From: Lunasporangiospora selenospora
Lineage: Eukaryota > Mortierellomycota > Mortierellomycetes > Mortierellales > Mortierellaceae
Assembly: GCA_015680635.1 (NCBI GenBank)
Contig: JAABOA010000123.1
Coordinates: 5,371 to 22,725, forward strand
Length of the DNA stretch: 17,355 bases
Direction of reading: 5' to 3'
Under the pieces are notes generated by a model that ran no database searches, was not told where the DNA came from, and worked only from the letters and a program-made list of their open reading frames with translations. Positions 1-8,939 of this stretch are shown here, piece after piece. A program made the translations under genes and the position numbers. Every line of letters starts with the position of its first letter. Position 1 is the stretch's first letter.

Positions 1-271
1 TATCTGTTCTATTGCCGTTGTTACTGTTGAGGTTGCAACTGTTGGAAGCGATGGTGGAAGACCGCCTTTCGTTGAGTGATGAGAATCCCCCCGTCTGGGC
101 TACGGCGACAAAGGACGCATGAAGCAACTCGGATGTGAGCGATGCAGCTGCAACTGCAGCGACATTGGGGTTGGGTCTAGCAGGCAGAGATGGCGAGTGA
201 TGCAACATGCTAAATTGGTGGTCTGATGGCGCTACGGGTGACAAATTCTCGGCGATGACAGAATGGCGCAT
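1..271 (-). CDS. Partial hypothetical protein, N-terminal part, running off the left edge
   Basis: An open minus-strand frame runs from an ATG at 271 to the window edge with no stop (90 codons plus one base). The peptide begins MRHSVIAENLSPVAPSDHQF and continues as a Ser/Ala/Asn-rich, probably disordered stretch (for example NPNVAAVAAASLTSELLHAS). I do not recognise a family. A second in-frame ATG lies at 208. The sense strand just upstream is strongly CT-rich (about 360-470), as before the other genes here. The sequence GATATTGACTTGCAG, ending at 309 on the minus strand, looks like a branch point plus 3' splice site, so the frame may continue upstream through HRLQDPHQQAL or the leader may contain an intron. 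No in-frame ATG was found between 272 and 480. Composition and frame openness support coding; the product is unknown. Confidence 0.4.
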   Translation of the reverse strand, partial: MRHSVIAENLSPVAPSDHQFSMLHHSPSLPARPNPNVAAVAAASLTSELLHASFVAVAQTGGFSSLNERRSSTIASNSCNLNSNNGNRTD

Positions 272-490
272 TAGTGCTTGTTGATGAGGGTCCTGAAGGC
301 GATGTCCTGCAAGTCAATATCGGACCACAGAAGAAAGTAAAATGTTGTATTGGAAAACAATGATACTGGAACTGCTCAGAGTCTTGAGGTCGTTTCTTGG
401 AGCAAAGAGAGATGAGGACAAATGATTGAAGAAGAAAAGAGACAAAGGACAAGAGGACACCAAAAGACCCTTTTTTTTTAACCTTCTGGC

Positions 491-628
491 TTAGTGTGAT
501 GAGTGTTTGGCCTGGGCCTTGCTCTTTCTCGGATTCACTCTTATCTCTTTCTGGGGATCGATGGAGGCTACTTCCGACCGGAGTTCGCTTACCGCGCCAA
601 TCTCCGTCGTCCGTTGGTGCTTCGCCAT
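491..628 (-). CDS. Possible small ORF or first exon, 45 residues, unknown
   Basis: The minus-strand ORF starts MAKHQRTTEIGAVSELRSEV, continues ASIDPQKEIRVNPRKSKAQA and ends KHSSH before TAA. Unlike neighbouring ORFs it is not built of simple sequence; it is charged and Lys/Arg-rich, like a small nuclear or ribosome-associated protein, but I do not recognise it. A potential 5' splice site (GTAAGC) lies after codon 12. It is upstream of, and on the same strand as, the left-edge gene, so it could be an independent micro-protein, an upstream ORF or a first exon. The phases I tried do not join it cleanly to the exon at 271. Its short length means chance is a real possibility. Confidence 0.2.
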   Translation of the reverse strand: MAKHQRTTEIGAVSELRSEVASIDPQKEIRVNPRKSKAQAKHSSH

Positions 629-796
629 CAAAGACTCATCTTGCTCAGTGCCCAAAGTGGGGCCATATCATCGAAACAACATAAACAAAGCCATCGCTTA
701 GCGAATTACCTTTTTTTTTTTTCTCCCTTCCACTTCCACTTCCACTTCCTCTTCTACTTTGCGTCTTATATTTTTCTGTTTCCACACCACGCTCTT

Positions 797-868
797 GTCC
801 CTTTCTCCATCTCTCCTCCTCTCTCTCTCTCTCTCTCTCTCGCTCTCTTTCTCTCTCTCTCCTTTGGA
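797..868. repeat. CT dinucleotide-rich microsatellite
   Basis: An almost pure TC/CT run with a few interruptions, at the 3' end of a longer pyrimidine-rich block starting near 710. It explains the poly-Ser/Leu and poly-Arg/Glu ORFs on either strand. Confidence 0.85.
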
Positions 869-1094
869 TGCGTGTGTGCATTCATTCACATGGGTCAATC
901 TCTTTCTCATCCTCTGCCCAGAGGATACCCTTGATGTGACGATGTGACAGAGACAAGGCGCCCTGGCAGCAATAGGGCTGTGGGAATTGAATTAGCTTAA
1001 TACGCCCACATACAACCAACGATTTGATCACTCACGAGTTCTTTCGATATCCTGTGCGCCAGGACGCTGGTTGTGTGACGGGCAACGGCAACAT

Positions 1095-1160
1095 TGAGAG
1101 AGAGAACAAGAGTTGGAGGCAGAGAGAGAGGGAGAGAGAGAGCAAAAGAGAGCGAGAAGA
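1095..1160. repeat. GA-rich simple sequence
   Basis: Runs of GAGAGA with short interruptions on the plus strand, lying between the two CT-rich blocks upstream of striatin. Confidence 0.7.
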
Positions 1161-1850
1161 GCAGACGACTTTTATCACTAGCAAAAAGGGAATCACAGAC
1201 CAATCTTACCTGAGAGTGTGGTCACTGGGCATCACCCGCGAAGACCGTGACATCAGTCACTGGCACATGCGCTCCCTCCATCCTCCTCTTTCCTTTTTCC
1301 TCTTTCCCTTTTTTTTTCTCATCTGCATCTCCCTCTCCCATTCTCTTTCCAGTTTTCATTCTTGCCCCCCATTGACTGCTCATCCTGATTCCACCTCTCA
1401 TTCCTCCATCGCCACATCCCCCTGCCCACTGGCGGCATCTCACTCTCTCTTTCTCTCTCTCCTTCTCCCACACATCCTCCTCTTACCCTCTCTTACTAGC
1501 ACACCACCCGCCAATGTAGGTTCGCTCATCCCCAGAGTCTCTACCAGTCGCGTGCCTCCTGCTCCCACTGTCAAAGACAACGGGCCTGGTCCCGCTCTGT
1601 TCTTCACTGGAGTCATCGCATCACTGATGCACTGATCTTCATTTGTGAACCTTCTCCTCATCTACTCACATTGTCTACTGGCAGTCCTCGTCCAAATATT
1701 TGTTTTTCTCTTTTTTATCCATAGTAAGCTCCCGGCTGCTCGAGTGGGCCCTCTTCTCCCTGATCCCTTGAGCCATCCCACAAAGCAAGCCTCGCAGCAT
1801 TGGCTTTCTGTAGACTCTGGCAAAAAACCGAATCACAAGAGACTCCCGCG

Positions 1851-4800
1851 ATGCACCAATTCCAGTCATTCCCTTCGCTTCCCCAAACCCAGGGGTCCAC
1901 TGGCTCCGAGTATACCTTTCCGGGAGTGCTTCAGTTTCTCCAGACGGAATGGCGCCGTTTCGAGCGTGACAGGAATGAATGGGACATTGAGAAGGCCGAG
2001 ATGAAGGTAAGGGCCCTCTAGAAAACATTCTCTCCCACGAGAGGTCTCGCTTTCTTTCTTTTTCTCTCCTGCGCGAGTGCGCTAAAGGGCCATTTTTTCT
2101 CCCAGGAAAAAAATAATACTGGCCCGCATGCTGACATATCCACTCGCGGTATCCAATGACAGGCCAGAATAGCGTTTCTTGAAGGCGAGAAGCGCGGCGT
2201 GGACAACATGCGGCTGGATCTCATGAAGCGCGTCAAGATGCTGGAGTACGCCCTTCGACAAGAAAGGTACCGCCTCTGCCATACTCAAGTAACCCACTTG
2301 CCCCGCGGTTGCAATTGAATCTACCTCATTTAGTTGCCATTGTTCACCACTGTTATTTGTTTTACCCTGTAACCCATAATTAGGAGCAAATATGTTGAAG
2401 GAAAGGGTGTCTCTCCTCCACAGGCAGCAGCGGCAGTGGCAGTGGCAGCAGCAGCAGCAAGTCCAATAAGTAAGGCTAGATGACTGAGACTCCAGCGTGA
2501 TTCTCTGTCTCTTATCTTGGACGCACTATGGATGCATGCTAATTTTGACTGAAGCTGGACCCTCAGCGATTCAGCGTGAGATAATCGGCTCTCGACAAAC
2601 AGACAGACAAGGACAGGAAAACTGAGAGAGTGAGAGAGTGAGAGGTGGAGAGCGCATGTGCACCAAAATAAGAGCGAGAGCTAGGATCAGCCCCATACAC
2701 GATGAGCTCTTCGGATTAGGAACCAGAGTCATACTCTGCTCGACTCGACTCGTACATCTCTCCTCTGCAGAACGCCATGTAACCATTTTTGATACCCCTT
2801 ATGCATTAACCAATTAGCGAACGCAGGGGACCCTGTTGGTAACAACATCAACAAGATGCAGAACAGGATGTCGACATACAGTATATCGGGACAAAGTATG
2901 GCCCAAGTGAGCCCCACCTCAGCAGCCGGCAATGATCCCGCTGGTAGAGCAAAGAGCCGAGAGTTTTTGAGAGTGTAAGGCGAACGAACCCGTATTTGTC
3001 CAGGACTGACGTAGATATCAGAGCCTAGTCCGTCCGTTACTAACAATTCGCCTAATGACGACATCCTTGTGCTTCACTGCGTTAATGATGATTTAGTTGC
3101 CTGCAGGAGATCAGTTACTTGACGGCATCTGTCCCTCCCTCCATTGCCTCAGCCATGCCAGCCGCGCCAGCCATGCCACATCGCCTGACTCGCCATGAAT
3201 CCGAAAGGCGCTTTGCAGGTGTCAACGGGATGAGAGGCGCTGGGTGGAAGAACAGACACAGCGACTTTTTCCCAGCATCTATGCCTCCAGCAGCTCTAGC
3301 GCGATCCAACTCTGTTCCGATCTCAACTCTTCACCCTTCTTCGCGCGCGGATAAAACTGCAAAGACTCGGACAAACGACTTGGAGACTACCATTGAGAAC
3401 GGCTCAGTAGATGGAGATAACCCAGATCAGGCAACATTGAGGCAGATGATACCCAAACCAACACAAACACCTGTAGCCGAGCCAACAGCCGATTTGAGTG
3501 ACAACCAGGCGAAAGAATCTAGTGATCAAAATTCAATACCCCATGAGGAAAAGAAGGAGAATCTTCAAGAAGCGCAAGTCGGCACCAGTTCTACAGGACC
3601 CGAAGACAAATTGAATCCATTTCAGAACAGTGATGCCGTGACAGCAGTACACGTGCCTACTTCTGCAGAGCAGTGGCGTGGTCAGCTTCAGAAAGCGGGC
3701 GAAAGTATCGAGATAAAGTCAAAGGCGAACATGCAGCGGGTCGCTGAAGATGAGACACAGTTGGTATGTTGACAAACCACTTGATCCAAACAAAAAAAAA
3801 TCCGTCAAACCGAAAGCCATCAAGATTGGCCATTAACGAAAATGACCCGCCCTGTCCATTTCTGCGTTTGATAGAGCAAGGATGTCCAGGATAAATTCAA
3901 TATCACACCTGAGCGCATCATCAAAATAGTCAAGGATTGGGATAAATCCAAGGTCGAGCCTGCTCAGGGGAAAAACGCCGCCAGTTCGAAACCATCCAAG
4001 GATGCAGGTTTGTCTTTTTTATATGACCTTGTGATACTCGAGATAAACTATTAGAAACAACATTAACGTTTGTTTTGCTTTTTTTTTTAGCCGTGGATGA
4101 ATTGACTGCTTTGGATATCACCGAGTCCAGTACCATTGACTCTGAGAGCGGCGTCAATGGAGGAGACTCAACTGAGCCAGAGCCAATTCGCTGGCGTCCT
4201 AAGGTTACTCTACGAAGGCAAGTTCATCTCTATTAAAAAGTATCCCCTTGTGAATACGGTACTCAACACATTACTAACCTGAGATTGGACCTCTTGTGAA
4301 ATAACAGACATTTTGATGTTGTACGATCGGTTGCATTCCACCCTGTCCACAAAGCACTGTTATCAGGATCCGAGGATGGAACAATAAAGTACTGGAATCT
4401 TGAGACTCCGTTATATGAGGCTGGAAAGAGGTAAGCTATTTGAGATCAAGGAAGTCTGTCAATCCAAAAGCACTACATGGAATGGATGACTGACATTATC
4501 TGACGAAACGATCATCATTTAGGCCATTAGTTGGAGAAGTTGAGCCCATACACACCTACCGTGGACATACTAAAGCTATTACGTCTGTAGCCATCTCTGC
4601 GGATCAAAACAAGTGCTTCTCTGCTAGCATGGATTCCACGATTCGATCGTGGCAACTCGTCTCCATGGAAAAGGATACATACGCGCGCGCAGGTTCGTCT
4701 GCTGCTTCAATGCTTTTCTTTGTGGACACAGCTTGGACCATAGAACTCACCCATGAGCTCTACTCACTTGATTATTTAGATCAATCTCTGCCACTCTCCT

Positions 4801-5646
4801 CGTTCATTGGACACACGGACACTATCTGGGATATTCGTCTCTTCCCCCTTTCGATATCCTCCTCACAGCTTCTCGTTTCTATTTCCGCGGACGGTGCTCT
4901 CAAGATTTGGGACACTGAAACAAAAGGTTCGCCATTGCGGTCATCATGGGGTTATCATGGTCTGGAACCAAGTGCCTTATCAGAGCCAACAGAAGCCTAC
5001 ACATCTGGACTGGGTTCGCTGCCAGTACCGACCAGCATGGATTTCTGCCCAACGGATCTGAAAAAAATGGTTGTGAGTTACTCAAACTCAATTATGAAGT
5101 TGTTCGATATTGAGACTGGTAAAGCAATCATCTCTTTCAAGAGCGATGAGAGCTATAGTAAGTAATTTCTGGCCTAAATGTGATTGGCGAGCCTTGTCTC
5201 GATTCTGCACCTCGTTATCTTCTCCGCTTCTCTCTCACACTAACTAATTATTATCCCTCTCCATAGACGGTACATCTACCACCCAGATTAATAAGGTTGT
5301 CTGCCATCCAACGATGCCGATGGCCATATCAGGACACGAGGATCGATATATCCGTTTCTTTGACATCAACACGGGTCAATGTTCTTACTCGATGCTAGCG
5401 CACTTGGATTCTGTTTCGTCTTTAGACATTGATCCCTCAGGTCTTGCTCTCTGTTCAGGAGGTCATGATGCATCGGTCCGACTGTGGGACATTGCTGCTG
5501 CTAGCCGACCCTGTCTTCAAGAGTTTACAGGACATCGCAAGAAGAGTGACGAGGGAGTGTGTACTGTCAAATATCACCCGACCGTGCCAGATCTATTGGC
5601 AACAGGAGGCGCTGACTCTATCGTCAAGGTGTACACCCGTAGTTAA
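1851..5646 (+). CDS. STRN: Striatin family protein (STRIPAK scaffold; PRO11/Far8/HAM-3 type)
   Basis: Striatins are the regulatory (B''') subunits that hold PP2A, a germinal-centre kinase, a Mob protein and membrane partners together in the STRIPAK complex; in filamentous fungi the complex is needed for cell fusion and fruiting. Ten exons: 1851-2006, 2163-2266, 2384-2469, 2827-2974, 3097-3763, 3875-4007, 4091-4217, 4308-4430, 4523-5157, 5267-5646. They total 2559 nt, or 852 residues, similar to animal striatins. Residues about 21-44 ([20 protein letters not shown]) match the caveolin-binding motif. The coiled coil follows to about residue 90 ([20 protein letters not shown], then [14 protein letters not shown]). 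A conserved [15 protein letters not shown] block (about 160-174) spans exons 4 and 5. Residues 175-470 are mostly low complexity. Seven WD40 repeats fill about 470-852, from [12 protein letters not shown] to [13 protein letters not shown]. The first ATG fits the family N terminus. All exon phases join; intron 7 requires a GC donor. Intron 3 is unusually long and its model is the least certain part. Confidence 0.93.
4218..4307 (+). other. GC-AG intron (striatin intron 7) with TACTAAC branch site
   Basis: Exon 7 ends CTACGAAG and the intron begins GCAAGT, the usual consensus of GC-AG introns. The intron ends AACAG, and TACTAAC at 4272-4278 matches the optimal fungal branch sequence. Joining at GC gives TLRR-HFDVV, in register with the family's TLRSHFDGI. 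The nearest GT (4221) would put the next exon in a frame that stops at once (ACA TTT TGA). Confidence 0.85.
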
Positions 5647-6259
5647 TTCTCTTTTACTTTTTTCTTTACTTTTTTCTTTTTTTCCATTCCGTTTTTTTAT
5701 TCCCTGCATTCTTTCTCTTGGTCATTTGCGAGCGTATCTTTTGGAGGTACGACCTCAGCTTTTCACTCCTTTACATATTCTTTTCTCACAGAAGTAGACA
5801 ATCATTTCACAAAACGAGCTCTTGTCCCACCCAAACCTCTTTTCTTTTTTTCTCACTCCATGTTTTTTTTTTGTTTGTTATTTGTTTGTTTGTTTGTTGT
5901 TTTTTGGCAGATATTATTGGTGGTCGCAGAAGCAGTAGTAGCTGTGGCAGCTGTAACAGTAATATTCATCTTTACACCATTGTATTTTATCTTATACTCA
6001 ATGAATTTGACACCAGACCATTTAGTTATCCTTTCTCTCTCTCCATTTAGTTTCGGCCATTGCCCCCCTCAAAAGAACTTTTCAACTTAAGAGAGATGTT
6101 TTCTCTAACCTCGACAACGTCTGGCACTAGGTCCAATTGTAGGAAATAATCGAAAGCCATACCTCCTTCTCCTTCTCCTTCTCCTTCTCCTTCTCCTCCT
6201 CCTCCTCCTCCTCCTCCTACTCCTACTCCTCGACGACCTTCTACTTGAAAGGGTTTGCA
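5647..6259. other. Striatin 3' flank, T-rich, no gene seen
   Basis: T-rich sequence follows the striatin stop and should contain its 3' UTR, but no AATAAA occurs close to the stop. A TTTG tetranucleotide run (about 5872-5898) and the CTT/CTC microsatellite lie here. The plus-strand ORFs are Phe/Leu-rich products of this composition. Confidence 0.6.
6162..6233. repeat. CTTCTC / CTC / TAC-CTC trinucleotide microsatellite
   Basis: Several tandem CTTCTC units pass into a run of CTC triplets and then CTA-CTC triplets. It lies just beyond the stop of the minus-strand ORF at 6260-6514. Confidence 0.9.
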
Positions 6260-6514
6260 TCAAGTCGTGGTCGAGAATTGTCCAACAGGACCTTTCGGCT
6301 CGATGACTCCGCTGTTCTTTTCCTTCAGTTCACAAACGCATCCGAGACAGAGCTCTTGGTTCGCATTCTCGGTTTGATGGGACAGTGGCTCGGAGGAGGA
6401 AAAGGTGGAAGAGAAACCATTGGGCAATGCCTCTTGCGAGTACGACTTGGGCAATGACTCCTGCCAATACTTGCATCGAATGCAATGGGCTTGCATGGTT
6501 GCTGTGACGCACAT
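6260..6514 (-). CDS. Small putative protein with paired CxxC motifs
   Basis: An 84-residue minus-strand ORF starting MCVTATMQAHCIRCKYWQES and ending VGQFSTTT. It contains CIRC and CLGC, i.e. C-x2-C-x41-C-x2-C, which could bind one zinc ion; the first pair is followed by KYWQESLPKSYS, reminiscent of 'CxxC...LP...F' zinc-ribbon ORFs. The sense strand upstream (6515-6600) is a CT-rich leader like those of the recognised genes, which favours this ATG. The same frame stays open upstream to 6853, but only through poly-Lys and poly-Phe simple sequence, so I do not extend it. The family is not recognised, and I found no AATAAA just downstream. A real small gene or a chance ORF are both possible. Confidence 0.35.
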   Translation of the reverse strand: MCVTATMQAHCIRCKYWQESLPKSYSQEALPNGFSSTFSSSEPLSHQTENANQELCLGCVCELKEKNSGVIEPKGPVGQFSTTT

Positions 6515-7426
6515 TGGGAGAGTAGGCACAGGCTGAGGAAGGGGGAAGGAGATGGGAGAAGGCTGGCAAAGGCAGAGAGGCCAAAAAGAAGGGGATGGTA
6601 ATGCAAACTGAGAATGAAGCTTCAGTGCTGGTGGAGAAAGCTCGTTTATGACCTTTTTTTTTTTTTCGGATACAAAAAAAGAGAGAAAGAAAGATAGATG
6701 TTGGATCCTTATTCTGATTTTCGCCTTTTCTTCTCTCCCACTCCCTTTTTTTCCTCTCTCTCTTTTAAAAGAAAAAAGGACTCTACCAGGCAGATACTGC
6801 GGCGACCAGACAAGATATGGGCGGAGGCGGGCGAAGACATTGACGACAGTCATATAACCCTTGCAAAATGAGCGAGAATGACGAGTCCAAACATTTCAAC
6901 GGTTTGTTTATCTCATGGCAGATTCATGGCCATGGCAGCAAAGATGAAAGGGGAAGGGGGGGAAAGAAAAATTTGCTCAAAATGAGGCCTATGTGTCGTC
7001 AGGTCGTTTGAGGAGTTCCTCTGCGCGCAAGAACCAGGTGGTGAAGCAGATGAGCTAACCTCTGTTGAGCCCTTTAGTGTCGCCGAACCACTTTGGTTTC
7101 TGATTGTGTGTTGGTCCTTTCCTTTTCCCTTCCTCCTTTGAGCACCTTTTTGACGTATTTTTTTACACCCTGATATGATGGAATTGGCCGGTGGATCTAA
7201 CCGGTGGAGCATGCGCATTTATAGTGGCAAGCCCAACTGCTGCTCCGTGCCCACGAACCAGTAAAAGAATACGGCGTGTGAGCTCAACCAGGAATGGGCA
7301 AGCATGTAACCATTGGAAAGAGCCATATGCAATACACAGAGATGTGGCAGATCCCCAGATATCCGAGTAAAAAAAATGAAATAAAAGGTATAATGAACGC
7401 TCAAGTCCTCCGTGTTGGATGACGAA

Positions 7427-7466
7427 GGGAAGAAGGGGAGAAGGGGAGAAGGGGAGAAGAGGAAAG
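7427..7466. repeat. GGGGAGAA-type purine repeat
   Basis: Several tandem copies of an AAGGGGAGA-like unit on the plus strand in the spacer between striatin and the membrane-protein gene. Confidence 0.75.
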
Positions 7467-8799
7467 GGGATATTCGCTCGAGTACTACAGTTTTACAGGA
7501 ACCATACCTTGGTCAGGGCACTGTTCTTTTTTCGTCCGCGTTCTCAAGTGCTCCTGCAATGGTCAGCATGGTGAGCAATTGCGATTACTGTCATTCTATG
7601 TACAAGCAGCTCTTTCTATACTTCTGCCCAGATACAAGTATCTGCATCTTGATATATTCAAAACATTTAGAATCCTCTACGGGAGAATTAGCGGATACCA
7701 GCAGCGGGCATGAGCCTAAGAGAGTCCTCCTCCCTTCCCTCGTCCTCTAGCCACTCCATCCATATTCGCACGAGAAATGGCTGTTGTAGGGTTAGAATAT
7801 GGCCATGATTTTTTCATCGTTAGACTTGGGTGGGCTTGTGGCCAGGAATAGACATGTGCCGGCTGGAGGGAGAAAACAAAAAACAGAAACAAAAGCGATC
7901 GATCTCACTAACCGGATAAAGCGGCACCCCTGGTATTGGCCCAGAAAGACTTGTACCTGGCCACGGGTGAGTCTCAGCGCCTCTCTTGCTCCCTTGTTCT
8001 CCTACTATCGCCCTCCAATGGGATGTCTCCGGCGGGGTGCTGGAGAAGGAAATCGGCAGCCCGTGTCAGCGGCAGTCGAAACGCGGAGGACGCACTCAGG
8101 AGGGACCCAAAGTGGATTCTCTGTCCAGGCACGAACAGCAACAGGGGTAAGAGAAAGAGAAATTAAGTGAAAGGGTGGGTGAGGAGAGAGACGCACCATG
8201 ATCGAGCAACTTTCCATTCCGCAAAAGGTCCTGCGGATGCGCCTGACGGGGACAGGATAAGTCAACCATCATGACCATGACCATCTCTACCTGCTGCTGG
8301 TCGTGTGGGTCAACAATATCCGCATCGTAATGTACACAAACACTATTTTTGTGTTGGAACTAAGAAAACAGAAAGAGACGGCGCTGCCCCTGGATAAGGT
8401 CAGAGATACCCTGATAGTTCCAGGCACGCCAAGAGATTGGCTTGATGAGATCTTCCAGAGTGGAATGGGGATGGGGGTGAGACCCTTGGGAGCGGGTAGC
8501 AGCATCAGCGCCATGTTCAGCCTGGAGTAAGGCCAGGAAGACACGCGACCAAGGCCCCCGCCTGGGTTAGAGCGGGCATTGAGGGCCGTGCAAGGTGGGC
8601 CACACTCTATAATTAGACGAGAGAAAAAAAAGAAAAAAGGGTGGACGAAGAGCGGGACATGGCACCGCATGGATATCGTTCCGTGAATTCAACAGGCAAC
8701 ACAGGCAACAGACAGGGAACAAAGCAAGACGGGCGGGTACGAAAAAAAATGAGTAAAAGACCCTTATGCGTACCCTTGATGGAGCATGGGCTGTCGCTC

Positions 8800-8880
8800 C
8801 TCTCTCGTTATCCTCCTCTTTTCCTTTGTTGCCTTTCCTTTCTTCCTTTTCTTCTTCTTCTTCTTCATTCATTCATCGCT
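8800..8880 (+). promoter_or_regulatory. Pyrimidine-rich leader/promoter of the membrane-protein gene
   Basis: A CT- and T-rich tract with CTT and ATTC repeats ends about 60 bases before the ATG at 8940, on the sense strand. Sense-strand CT tracts mark start regions in many fungal genes, and similar tracts precede the other genes here. Confidence 0.4.
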
Positions 8881-8939
8881 TCGTTGCATCCCTTTTGATC
8901 AATCCATTGCCCTCGGCATCCACTCGCGTCCCTGTCACG

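Larger units (their letters stand above)
272..1850. other. Spacer between the left-edge gene and striatin, rich in CT/GA tracts
   Basis: This 1.6 kb stretch holds no convincing long gene. On the plus strand it has two pyrimidine-rich blocks (about 710-870 and 1266-1500) and one purine-rich block (about 1095-1160). The last part (about 1685-1724, ending TTTTTTATCCATAG) resembles a pyrimidine tract plus 3' splice site, so striatin may have an intron in its 5' leader. Long ORFs here are built from these simple-sequence blocks and were not accepted. A 45-codon minus-strand ORF at 491-628 is listed separately. Confidence 0.6.
6515..8939. other. Long spacer upstream of the membrane-protein gene, no confident gene
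   Basis: About 2.4 kb without a gene I can support. It holds A/T tracts near 6652-6780, a 47-codon plus-strand ORF at 6868-7011 starting MSENDESKHFNGLFISWQIH, a purine-rich repeat at about 7427-7466, and coding-like but disconnected fragments between about 7930 and 8530 (for example AEDALRRDPKWILCPGTNSN, and PLDKVRDTLIVPGTPRDWLD). I could not join these into a gene. The end (about 8800-8880) is a pyrimidine-rich leader for the next gene. Confidence 0.5.

Noticed and set aside
1024-1635. 203-residue plus-strand ORF upstream of striatin
   Set aside because: It begins at a non-ATG codon and consists mainly of GA-rich and CT-rich simple sequence (Arg/Glu then Ser/Leu/Phe).
5647-6110. Plus-strand Phe/Leu-rich ORFs after striatin that look like TM segments
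   Set aside because: They come from T-rich 3' flank and TTTG repeats, and lack a good start or any family motif.
6515-6853. Upstream extension of the CxxC ORF to 197 residues
   Set aside because: The extension passes through poly-A/T and CT-rich DNA giving poly-Lys and Phe/Ser runs; the CT tract is better explained as leader sequence.
8287-8670. 127-residue minus-strand ORF opposite a 75-residue plus ORF
   Set aside because: It contains poly-Phe from an A/G tract and no recognisable domain; neither strand is clearly favoured.
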